This document shows positions 27,020 through 36,207 of a stretch of DNA of 64,000 bases, piece after piece. Position numbers and translations under genes: made by a program. Source of the stretch: Neckera pumila. Lineage: Eukaryota > Streptophyta > Bryopsida > Hypnales > Neckeraceae. The stretch spans positions 1,860,001 to 1,924,000 of the forward strand of contig OZ018408.1 of NCBI GenBank assembly GCA_963969595.1, read 5' to 3'. The stretch's first letter is position 1; the number at the start of each line of letters is the position of its first letter. Under the pieces are notes generated by a model that had not been told where the DNA came from, did no database searches, and was given only the letters and a program-made list of their open reading frames with translations.

Positions 27020-29244
27020 CGTTCTTCCAAACCGACCTCCTACAACAAAACACCAGCAAAATAACGCCGCTTTTCACCGACTCACAACTCCCGACCGACC
27101 GACCCCACTTCGCTGCTTCCACAACAAAAGCACTATACACACATGACGACAAGAACGCCGCCAAAAATTCATAACCTAAACTGGTTCCAATAGTAGCATT
27201 TCACAATCCTGAAGAAGACGACGAACACCCCAGTTCCAAAACCACACAGGAACCGATTCACTTCGAATACCGGAATTAGATTCAAAGCTGAAACGAGCTC
27301 AAGCTCCCGATCACTAAACCAAAAAAACTTGGCGACTGACCAAAACCACAAAACCACGAGAACGAAATCCCCACTGTACAGAACATCGATCACTCCCCGG
27401 CCACTCTTCCAGAACTGGTTTCCATTCCACGCACCAGAGGGAAATACCTTACCGAGTGAGATGGACCCCCAGCTGGCACACAATCACTCGGTTGCACATT
27501 GAGCTGCCACTGAAGACAGTTACTACTAACTTGACAGTGTGCAGCAGATAATTCTAGAGACGAAAAAGCGTTGCTCCTCTTAGAAGGTGGATAAAGCCCA
27601 GCCGAGGGCAAGAGAAAAAGGACGCAATAACAGGACAGAAGATGGAGCTAAAGAGCGTGGAGCCACTCAGCAGCCCCAGCCCACGTAGTCGAAGGCGACG
27701 GGATGCGGAGCTAAGCTCGCCTTAGTTGCAGACCCCGCCATCCCCAGATATTAATAATAAATTACAGGAGCTCCTGCTAGATTCTGGACCATGGACACAG
27801 TCTTGATGGAGTGGGGCCGGGTAGTTGCAATTTTTTTATTTTATTTTGGCATTCATTGAAATTCTCTAACAAGCACCGCAAGTGATTCTAGATTCCTCCC
27901 TCCGGAACACATTCCTCTTCCAGATTCACTGTTTCCATCACGCACTCACAGGAAACTATAAAGTGTCAATGCATCCCTAATGGGAAGGAAGGCAAAGGCA
28001 AAGGCAAGGACAAAGCAAGCGCATGAGACTTCGGGACATACTCCTTTCCAGATTCGCTGGTCATCATGCACTTACAAGAAACTGTAACTATTAATGAATC
28101 CCCAAAGGAATGAATCAAGGAACTACTGTAGGTAAACGCGGCATGTGCACCACACCCACGAGCGCTGGCATCGACGCTCCTGAAGTCTCATGCGCTTCCA
28201 CTGGCCCTCGATAACTCCGCGGCCACCATGAATGCTGAGTTATTCATTGTTGGATTTGGAAACCTTCTTCTTCTTCTTTTTTTGACTGAAAATTCGTTCA
28301 TTGCTAAGGAACATTCAAAGGACATTGGACCAGGTCAGATGACAAGCGTCCGGCGAAAACAAGCAACACGTTTTAGAAACTTTGATTCGACGGCTCCCTT
28401 CTTGCAATTGGACGTGTGTCAATTTGTGTATCGGAAAAGTTAGAAAATCTGTGTCAAATGAATTTCACTTTGATTTCCTCAAAAAGATTTAAAAATTAAA
28501 ATTAAAAAATAATTAAATTTTTTTATTTTTTATTTTATTATATTGACACAAGTGTGTTGAACAACCTGTCGCAAAATAAGTAAACTTTGATAAATCACGG
28601 CTCCACCCTCTCACTGACTGAGTGTTGCGATTGGATGTGTCGGGGCTCCATGGGTCGTGGACATTCGCTGCACGATTCATCAATGTTTCTTGTGCATGGT
28701 TTTATTATAGAATTTCCTGGGTTTCATTAAAGTCTTCAATTGCAGTGAAATCGTTTAAAGTAATTCTCCACATTCCGAAGTGCTATATTTGAAATTGGAA
28801 ATGTTCGGAGGTGCTAAACTGGGTTTTTTTTCGAAATATCGTAATCGTCCGAGGGTCCTTTTTCTTATACTCCGTATAATTTGGCTGTCAACTGGCGGTA
28901 AGTAAATGCATGCACTGCAGTACCACGCGACAAGATTATCGGGGCCGGGGTGATTTGTTTGATTTCTTTTTCCTAAAAATAAATATAAACAAGTTCAAGT
29001 CCTATCATCATTTGAGGGTGCGGATCAGTCTATTTCTTCGGCCCGGTGATGCTACTGGTGAACCTGGCTTCTGACAGAGCTTCAGGAGAACCGGCCTGGA
29101 AATGGGAATTCCTGCAGGTTGTCAGGCTAGTTGCAAGGCTCCATTAATGCTATGGGCTTGATGCCATACTGTAGGAAGTTATCGCACGTGGGAACACCAA
29201 CTCCGTGAGTACTGTGGATGCTGGAGCCTTATCCTTGATTATGG
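27020..29244. other. CASP-like upstream region and intergenic
   Basis: Upstream of the minus-strand CASP-like ATG. The first 600 bp are relatively GC-rich and may hold promoter and 5' UTR, but no defined element is visible. The rest shows no gene. Confidence 0.4.
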
Positions 29245-29560
29245 TAAGGTAGGGGGTCCAGAAATGGAGCATCTAAGCGCTGAAACTGAATTTTGGGAGG
29301 TAAAACATCTTGAAACATTTTTCAGTCAATTTTCCTTGAAAGACAAGTGGAATTGAAATCTAACCCAAGTCGTTTCATATTTTTTGGACCTTTGTGGAAT
29401 TAGTTACAAATTTTTGAAGTTGGAAAAAAGTAGTCATTTATGGTCATCAAAATGGACCACCTCCTCAAATGTGCATAAGTGGTACATTGAAGAAAGCAAA
29501 ATGTACCTCTGAGTCATGTTCCACTTTAATGCCCGCTCCGTTTTACAGCCTCCTACCTTA
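29245..29560. mobile_element. MITE with TAAGGTAGG ends (M1)
   Basis: 316 bp. The left end TAAGGTAGGGGGTCC and the right end complementary to TAAGGTAGGAGGCTG form an imperfect TIR with further matches (AAATGGAGC / AAACGGAGC). The interior resembles the next element and a stretch at about 51,540-51,760. Confidence 0.6.
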
Positions 29561-29609
29561 ACACAAAGTAACCCTGAAAGGACAAGTGAGAGTCACGAGA
29601 CCTATAAGG

Positions 29610-30022
29610 TAAGGTAGGATGCTCTAAAAGCGACCATTTAAGGGCTGGTCCGCCTTTTCCGTAGGATTGCATGAATAGAAATTTTTTTCACTCATTTTTC
29701 TGAGAAAGAAAAATAGATGACCAACGTAACCCAGGTGGTTTCATATTTTTTGAAGCATTTTTGAATTAGTTATGAATTTTCAAAGATCTCTGTTGTAGGT
29801 ACCTATTTGTGACCCTAGGTCTTCTAAAATGCGTCCACTTACAACTTCTAAAGTGATTTGAGGAAATCAAGACCAATAATTGGCTCTTGCATTAAAGTAT
29901 ATTTTTTTCTAGATTCAATCAATGACTAAAGTGGTCCATTTAAAGACCACCTCATATCCATTCACTACCATTTTATAGGGTTGATTTGAAGAAGCCGGTC
30001 GCTTTTAGAGCAGGCTATCTTA
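29610..30022. mobile_element. MITE with TAAGGTAGG ends (M2)
   Basis: 413 bp. Its TIR of about 26 bp is strong: the left end begins TAAGGTAGGATGCTCTAAAA and the right end, read on the other strand, begins TAAGATAGCCTGCTCTAAAA; both continue GCGACC. Interior phrases (GTTTCATATTTTTTG, GAATTAGTTA) are shared with M1. No coding capacity. Confidence 0.7.
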
Positions 30023-30295
30023 GACAAGAGTATTAAAGCAGCCCTGATGGTGATGTTGGAGAATGTATTATTTATGGTTGAAATCAAAATTCCCATTTGT
30101 TGGTGAAGAGATTGATGTGAGAGTGTATGGATTGTGTCACAAATGCCAACAATTATAACTACTAGTTGTGTATTCCAACTGAGATATTTCCATTGGTAGT
30201 GAAGGATTGAGATTTACTGAATTTATATGCGATGAAGTTTAGAGAGAATCTCTCACTGCATTAAGTGAATTTAATGAATTGTATTCTGTATTGTT

Positions 30296-31085
30296 TTAAC
30301 TCTAAAGTTCCAAGGCCGTTTTTCTATCAAAAATGACTCAAATTGCCAGTTCTATTGCGTTCATTTATGAAAAGAGAAAAATAATTATTTTTAGAATCTA
30401 ACCTTAGGATCTTGTACTTAAATTATCTCAGATCAAATAGTAAAAATTTTACAAAGTTTGACTGTACAGATTAGAAGATATTAGCATTCACAGTTGGAAA
30501 ATTTTGATTTTTTGAACACTGATTTGCAATTTCAGATGACTTTGACCACCATTTGTAAAGAAACTTTGCAGTACAGACCTTGAATTTAATATTTTAATTT
30601 TTTTATGTTGAATAATTGAATTGAGAATCTAAAAAAAAGTAATTCCAAAAAAGTACATTTGATTTTCATTCTTTGAAAAATTGTTAAGTAGAAGTAGGTC
30701 CACGATTGAAAGAAAAACTAAATCGTCAATTGCTCTAAGATGGAATTAAAACACTATAATCCCAATGGTGAAATTGTTTTAGCAAGCAAACTTAGCCTTG
30801 TTGTACAGTTTTTTTGAAAAAATGTGAAAATGGCATTCATAAATGAGTCCTACAAGTTATTTTTTCAAGAAGGTACTCTAATTGCCTAAAAAATAAGATT
30901 GTCCATAACTTTCACATAATAAATCCAAATGGAATGTCTCAAAGCTTCCCACATAGATAAAAATACAATCTATGAGAAAATAATTTTTTGAATTTTTTGA
31001 ATTTTTTTTTGTGTGAGAAGATTTCTGCCCGCCGCATCAAAAAAAAGGATCTTTTGTGCCATAACTTTTGCTCCTGGGCACCAAT
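30296..31085 (+). mobile_element. 0.9 kb TIR element, copy C, left part
   Basis: It starts TTAACTCTAAAGTTCC like copies A and B and follows copy A until the LTR retrotransposon inserts after CCAAT at 31,081-31,085. The remainder resumes at 45,314 and ends CTTTAGGAGTTAA at 45,459. Summed length about 936 bp, against 910 and 931 bp for the intact copies. Confidence 0.65.
31081..31085. repeat. Target-site duplication (left), CCAAT
   Basis: Five bases CCAAT immediately before the 5' LTR, repeated at 45,309-45,313 directly after the 3' LTR. Five bases is the usual Ty3/gypsy duplication. Confidence 0.9.
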
Positions 31086-32905
31086 TGTAGATAGGTGTTT
31101 CTTCTATTTTTCTTAGTCTTTTAGGATGTGTTTTTGACGTTTTAGAGTGGCTGTATGTGTATTTGTGTGCCAATTTGGAAGTTTTGTCTTATAAATAGCC
31201 AAATTGGAGTCCTTTTCCGGTGACGGTTGATTAATTGAGTGGGTCCTAGTTGGTTTATGGTTGGGTTCGAGGGGGTCTTATTCCGAATTGGTTTTGCCAG
31301 TGAGTTGTGGATGAAGGGCGGAGTTGCCAATTTGGATGTTTTCTTTCTGTTTCTATTTGGTTATTTGTGGCAGTTCCGAGTTGGGGTCTGAGCTGTTAGG
31401 TTGGTTATCTCCGAGTTGGTAACTGCCAGTTTTGGAATTCCTATTTGGTTGTTGATTTTGTGGTCATTTGGACCCACTGTTGAGAGCGAGTCCAGTGTGT
31501 GTCCCGGCCAAATCGTGCTGTGTAATTCTGTGTTTCTAGTTCTTTTGTGTGTGATTTTGTGTCTGTGAATCCAAGTTGGTGTGTGTGTGGTTTATGTTAA
31601 GTCATGTTTGAGTCTGTGTTCGAGTCGGAGATGAATGGTGATACCGGTGTGATGTGAGTGAGTGCTAATTAGAGATTTGTCGTGTGATGGGAACATGGAG
31701 TTGGGTGTTTAAGGAAGTGCAGAAAGTTGAAGAATTTATTCAAGTTGTGGAGATGTGGTTTGCCGGAGAGCAGTGAATGTTAACCAGTGGGAAATTCCTA
31801 TTTGGCAAAGATGAGCGCCAGTGTGTGAAGAAGTTGAAGTAGTTGATTTCGAGTTAGTGGTGTGAGGTGATTATGAAGTTAAGTCCAAATTGGAGATCAG
31901 AAGAGAGGACTTAGAATTAGAGCTTATAGCAGTGTTTAGAGCGCTGAGAATTTTATAAGCTGTGGAGCTTGTTACATGTTTTAATGGTGATTTGTCACCG
32001 AGTTGGTTTAATGTGAATTGAAATTATTATGCCAAATGGTTGTGCTGTGAGGGATGCATTATCCGGGAAGTGAACGATTATATTCTTGTTGATTTCAGTT
32101 GGTGAAGTTATAATTTGTTGTAATCAGAGTGGTTGTAGTTGATGTGAGTGGAAACCAAATTGGAAAATTTAAGCTTGAATGTTGTTTGTCTAATTTTCCG
32201 AATTTGGTTATTGGTTGTGTGTTATGTTTGACTCAGTGAGAGATTAATTTGATGATGGGTGATTGAAATCCCGAGTTGATTATAAACATCCTGTGAGTTA
32301 AGTGAGTAATTCCAAATTGGGATCTAAGCAATGTTAATTTCGCAATAAATAGAATTATGTTAAGTGAAGTGTGAAATGACAAGGGAGCAAGCAAAATCAG
32401 AAGGTGAAGATTTGGTGGTTGAGAATGGAGTAAACTAGAAGTTAAGAGTGAAGAAAATTACCAAATAGGAGAGAAGAAGATCCAGTTGGTGGTGAGATAA
32501 AAATCCTATTCGGAAAGCTGAAGAGTGCGGCGCAGTGAGCAGCTGGAAGAGCCGAGTTGGAAGACGGACAACCCGACTTGGTGGTGGTCCCTGTGCCAGT
32601 GCGGAACCGAGTTGGTGGAAAGAACATGAAGACCGACTTGGCATTTGGGAGATTGGCTTAACCTCTTTGGGTGTTAAAAAAATTAATTAAAAATTTAAAT
32701 ATTAAAATTTAAATTGAAAGGAAACTATATATATATATGTTAAATTATGGATAGTTGGGTCTATTTTCTTTCTTGCTTGGTGTTTGTAGTGTCCTATTAG
32801 GCTACTAATTGACTAATTAGAAACGAACCTATTAGACAGACCTCCCTGGATCGAACATAAACTATAAGTTGGGTAAATTCCTAGTTGGGTTCCAACGCAT
32901 CTACA
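31086..32905 (+). repeat. 5' LTR
   Basis: 1,820 bp beginning TGTAGATAGG and ending GCATCTACA, giving a 7-bp terminal inverted repeat TGTAGAT/ATCTACA. Against the 3' LTR I see two substitutions (near 31,670 and 32,085) and a one-base indel (near 31,821). It contains 22 exact matches to CCDANTHGG. The first is at 31,170 and the last at 32,880. Promoter and polyadenylation sites must lie here but I cannot place them with confidence; a TATA-like run is near 32,729. Confidence 0.95.
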
Positions 32906-32908
32906 TTT

Positions 32909-32926
32909 TGGCGCCGCTGCCGGGGA
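32909..32926 (+). promoter_or_regulatory. Primer binding site, tRNA-Asp type
   Basis: TGGCGCCGCTGCCGGGGA starts three bases after the 5' LTR. It pairs with the 3' end of plant tRNA-Asp(GUC) at 17 of 18 positions (compared from memory). tRNA-Asp priming is known for Athila-type elements. Confidence 0.8.
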
Positions 32927-32997
32927 GGCGAAATAATAGGTATTAATTTTTATTTTTCTTCCTCTTTTCTGAGACTTCATAGGTATGATGCTCGGTA

Positions 32998-35900
32998 ATG
33001 AGCAATATCTCTTTAAAATCTGAGGCTAGTAAAAAAGCTAGAGCTAAAAGAGTGAGGAAAAGAGATGCGAAGAAAAATCGCGAATTGGTTTCTAAAACTG
33101 AATCAGAACCAGCATCTCCAAGTTGGAGGAGCTCGTTCCAATTAGGACAATTCTTTAGACAAAATCCTGAGAGTAGTCATAATCAAGGACATGATGACCG
33201 AGTAGAAGAAAATGTCCAAAGTAGGATAGAGAATATAAAAAACAATAAAAATATTAAAGAAGGTTTTGATAAGCACCATTTGTTGTGTGAACCAATTTGT
33301 GTATCAAATCTTCCATCACCAGAGGATTCACCAAGAGAATCTGGTGACGAGGGTCAGTCCAAATTGGAAGAGGTCGGGAAAAGTAATTTAGTATTACCTG
33401 ACCCACCGTTAATTGATTCCCCATTAGGATCTTTTAAAGGAAGATCTAGTCCAGTAGTGGGGGAAGAAGAGAATTCAAGTAGGCGTAAAGATCCAACTTG
33501 GAAGTCGGAAAGGAGAAAAATTCAAATCCCTTTAGCTTTTCAACAGGAGTTCGATTTGGAAACAGTAAGACGGAATTTAGAGGAAACACTTTTCTCCGAT
33601 TTGGGAAGAAATAACCAAGTTGAAGAAAGAAGGGTAGCGATGGCAGCCCCAGTGGCTGAAATCCCAGTAGTAATGAGGCAAGGTGATGAGGTTGATAGGC
33701 CCTATGCACTTATGCCATTTCCGGTTTTTAATGGCCGAATGGGAGATGACCCAGATAGTCATGTGCATCAGTTTTTGACTTGTTGTAATGCTAACAACGC
33801 AAGAACTGAGGCACATTTTTTAAGTATTTTCCCTGGTACATTACGTAATCAAGCTAACAATTGGTTTCAAAGACAACCAATAGGGCATTTTACTACGTGG
33901 ACATGGTTGAAAGACGAATTTTTAACTCATTTTCGTCCCGCTGTATATCAAGAAAAATTATTTGAGAAATTGGCCGAGTTGCATATGGTAAGTGGGGAAC
34001 GCATAGACAGTTATTATGGTAGATTAGAAGAAATTATGCTTCGATTACCAAATCATGATTATCCTGATGCGCATTTTATGCGTCAATTCATAAATGGGTT
34101 GTACCCACCTAAACTAAAGGCTTTTGTCAAGGAAGTTAGTCCTGCTGATTTACCAACAGCCTTCCAAAGAGCTAAGTTGTGGGAAGAAGTACATTTAGGT
34201 GAGACATATATAAGTCCTACTATAGTACAACCTAGTTATTTGGACCAAATAGGAGTGCAAAGAGAAGATTTACCAAGTGCTAATATACCTATCTATAGGC
34301 AACCGGATTATGTTAATGTTATCCCAATGACCCAGACTCAAGTAGCTTCTATTAGGGAACCAAATAATAGGAATCCAATAGGAATTGTTCCTCAACAAAT
34401 TCAACCAATTGTAAAGGAACCCAATTCGGCTGTAGAAGCTCAATTAATGGAATTAACTAAACAATTGGGAAATTTGCAAGTAAACATGGCAAAAACAACT
34501 GAGAAAAAGGGTCAACCAAATGAGGACCGTGCACACATTTGGTGCACAAATTGTAGAGGACATGGGCATATGGCACCTGATTGTCCTTCCCCACAAAATC
34601 AACCATTAAAGTGTAGATTTTGTGGTGGGAAGCATGACACACTTGCATGTAGAAATTTACAAGCTAGTTTAATAACTCATGCAAATAATTTAAATAAAAG
34701 TGCTCAAGTATACCAAGTGGATTCTAATTCAAATAATGGTCCAATGAATAATCCAAATTGGGGAAATAATCAAAATTGGAATAATAATTATAATCGGCCA
34801 AGGAGGAGGAATTTTAATTCTAATCCAAATTATAATTCACCTAACTCAAATTTTATTCCAAATAATTTTAATAATGGAGGATATAATAATAATCCCAATA
34901 GGTTTAATCCTCAAATACCAATTGGGAATAACCAGGGTTGGTCACAATTACCCTATAGTAATGTCAGTCAAGGACCTCCTATTTATGGAGGCAACATTCC
35001 AAATTGGGGTGGTAACCAAGTAGGAGGAAATAGGAATATTATTTGTTACTGTTGTAATCAACCCGGTCATATAGCTACTAATTGTACTAATGCAAGAGCT
35101 AGTGAGCAATATGCTCCCCTATGTGGGAATTGCAAGCAATCCGGTCATACGGCCGAGGAATGCAATGGCCCACGTAGGAATGATTCACAACAAGGTTATA
35201 ATACCAATAGAAGGGATAATAGTCCAGAAATAGTCCAATTGGATGAAAATGAAAACCCTCCAAATAATAAAGATCGTGCTTCCTTTTTAGTTCAAGTGGA
35301 TACTAATGATAATTCAGTTCCTAATAGGAAAGAGAAAAGAGTTCAAAAAGTCTCTACTAGGAACCAAATTGTAAAAGAAAATCCTCAGGGTAATTTAGAA
35401 ATTTTAAAAGAAAAAAAAATTACGCGTAAAGAAGCACAGCAGTTGTTAAATCAACGCAACCAATTCGGTTTAAATTCTATGTTGGGAGGACAGTCTAATA
35501 ATTTGTTAAGGAATCCTATTGGAAATGAAGAACAATCAAATAGGGCCGAGAATAATTTAAGTACTGTCATTAAGAAGCCTAATGGGAAGTCTGTGCAGTT
35601 TGGTGCAGTCACATCAATGACTGTACCAAAGCAGACTAATATACCAAATGGGATCATAGTACCAGGAATTAATTCCCTGCCCGAGTCGGTTGAGAGATCA
35701 AATCCTCATGATGAGGAACCATTGGTGATACCACCTATTTGGTTGGAGCCTGAAGGTCTGGCTGACCAGGCTGAGTCTGATTTGGAAGTTGTTCCCGAAA
35801 TTCATTCGGATACCAAGTTGGGCGAGTCAGATCCGCCTAATAGGAAAGCCCGAATTGGGAAGTTAAAATCACCCATTAGGAGGAGAGGTTTAAATAACCA

Positions 35901-36207
35901 AATAGGAATTATTGATGAGGCTAATCCTTATAATGTTATTGACAATTTGGGTACTGTCAAGGCTGACATTTCTATTTGGCAGTTGTTAGGAATTTCCCCT
36001 TCTTGTCGGGCAGCTCTTAAAGCCAAATTGGTCAGGAAACGAGTTAGACAAGTTCATGAAGTAGCATTAAGTCCCGATCCGGGAGCTCTTGTAATTAATG
36101 TGGAGATAGAAGGCCTAATTGTATCCGGTGTTCAAGTTGATGGTGGTTCCAGTGTGAACCTGATGAACCAGGATACAATGTTGGGACTTCATCTAACAGG
36201 ATTATAA
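32998..36207 (+). CDS. Gag and start of protease, ends at in-frame TAA
   Basis: Capsid/nucleocapsid polyprotein of the retrotransposon, 1,069 codons from an ATG. Order: a basic N-terminus, a retrotransposon Gag domain (about residues 240-400, with WLKDEF and YYGRLEEI), then CCHC-type knuckles near residues 515-550 (CTNCRGHGHMAPDC) and 680-735 (CYCCNQPGHIATNC, CGNCKQSGHTAEEC) separated by an Asn-rich linker, and a long acidic linker. It ends inside a retropepsin-like domain just after VQVDGGSSVNLM, where the active-site triad is DGG rather than DTG/DSG. The TAA at 36,205 is in frame with the next ORF, so protease is split by the stop. About 18 CCDANTHGG motifs lie within the ORF, in all three codon phases. 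Whether the stop is read through or is a lesion is open. Confidence 0.9.
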   Translation: MSNISLKSEASKKARAKRVRKRDAKKNRELVSKTESEPASPSWRSSFQLGQFFRQNPESSHNQGHDDRVEENVQSRIENIKNNKNIKEGFDKHHLLCEPICVSNLPSPEDSPRESGDEGQSKLEEVGKSNLVLPDPPLIDSPLGSFKGRSSPVVGEEENSSRRKDPTWKSERRKIQIPLAFQQEFDLETVRRNLEETLFSDLGRNNQVEERRVAMAAPVAEIPVVMRQGDEVDRPYALMPFPVFNGRMGDDPDSHVHQFLTCCNANNARTEAHFLSIFPGTLRNQANNWFQRQPIGHFTTWTWLKDEFLTHFRPAVYQEKLFEKLAELHMVSGERIDSYYGRLEEIMLRLPNHDYPDAHFMRQFINGLYPPKLKAFVKEVSPADLPTAFQRAKLWEEVHLGETYISPTIVQPSYLDQIGVQREDLPSANIPIYRQPDYVNVIPMTQTQVASIREPNNRNPIGIVPQQIQPIVKEPNSAVEAQLMELTKQLGNLQVNMAKTTEKKGQPNEDRAHIWCTNCRGHGHMAPDCPSPQNQPLKCRFCGGKHDTLACRNLQASLITHANNLNKSAQVYQVDSNSNNGPMNNPNWGNNQNWNNNYNRPRRRNFNSNPNYNSPNSNFIPNNFNNGGYNNNPNRFNPQIPIGNNQGWSQLPYSNVSQGPPIYGGNIPNWGGNQVGGNRNIICYCCNQPGHIATNCTNARASEQYAPLCGNCKQSGHTAEECNGPRRNDSQQGYNTNRRDNSPEIVQLDENENPPNNKDRASFLVQVDTNDNSVPNRKEKRVQKVSTRNQIVKENPQGNLEILKEKKITRKEAQQLLNQRNQFGLNSMLGGQSNNLLRNPIGNEEQSNRAENNLSTVIKKPNGKSVQFGAVTSMTVPKQTNIPNGIIVPGINSLPESVERSNPHDEEPLVIPPIWLEPEGLADQAESDLEVVPEIHSDTKLGESDPPNRKARIGKLKSPIRRRGLNNQIGIIDEANPYNVIDNLGTVKADISIWQLLGISPSCRAALKAKLVRKRVRQVHEVALSPDPGALVINVEIEGLIVSGVQVDGGSSVNLMNQDTMLGLHLTGL

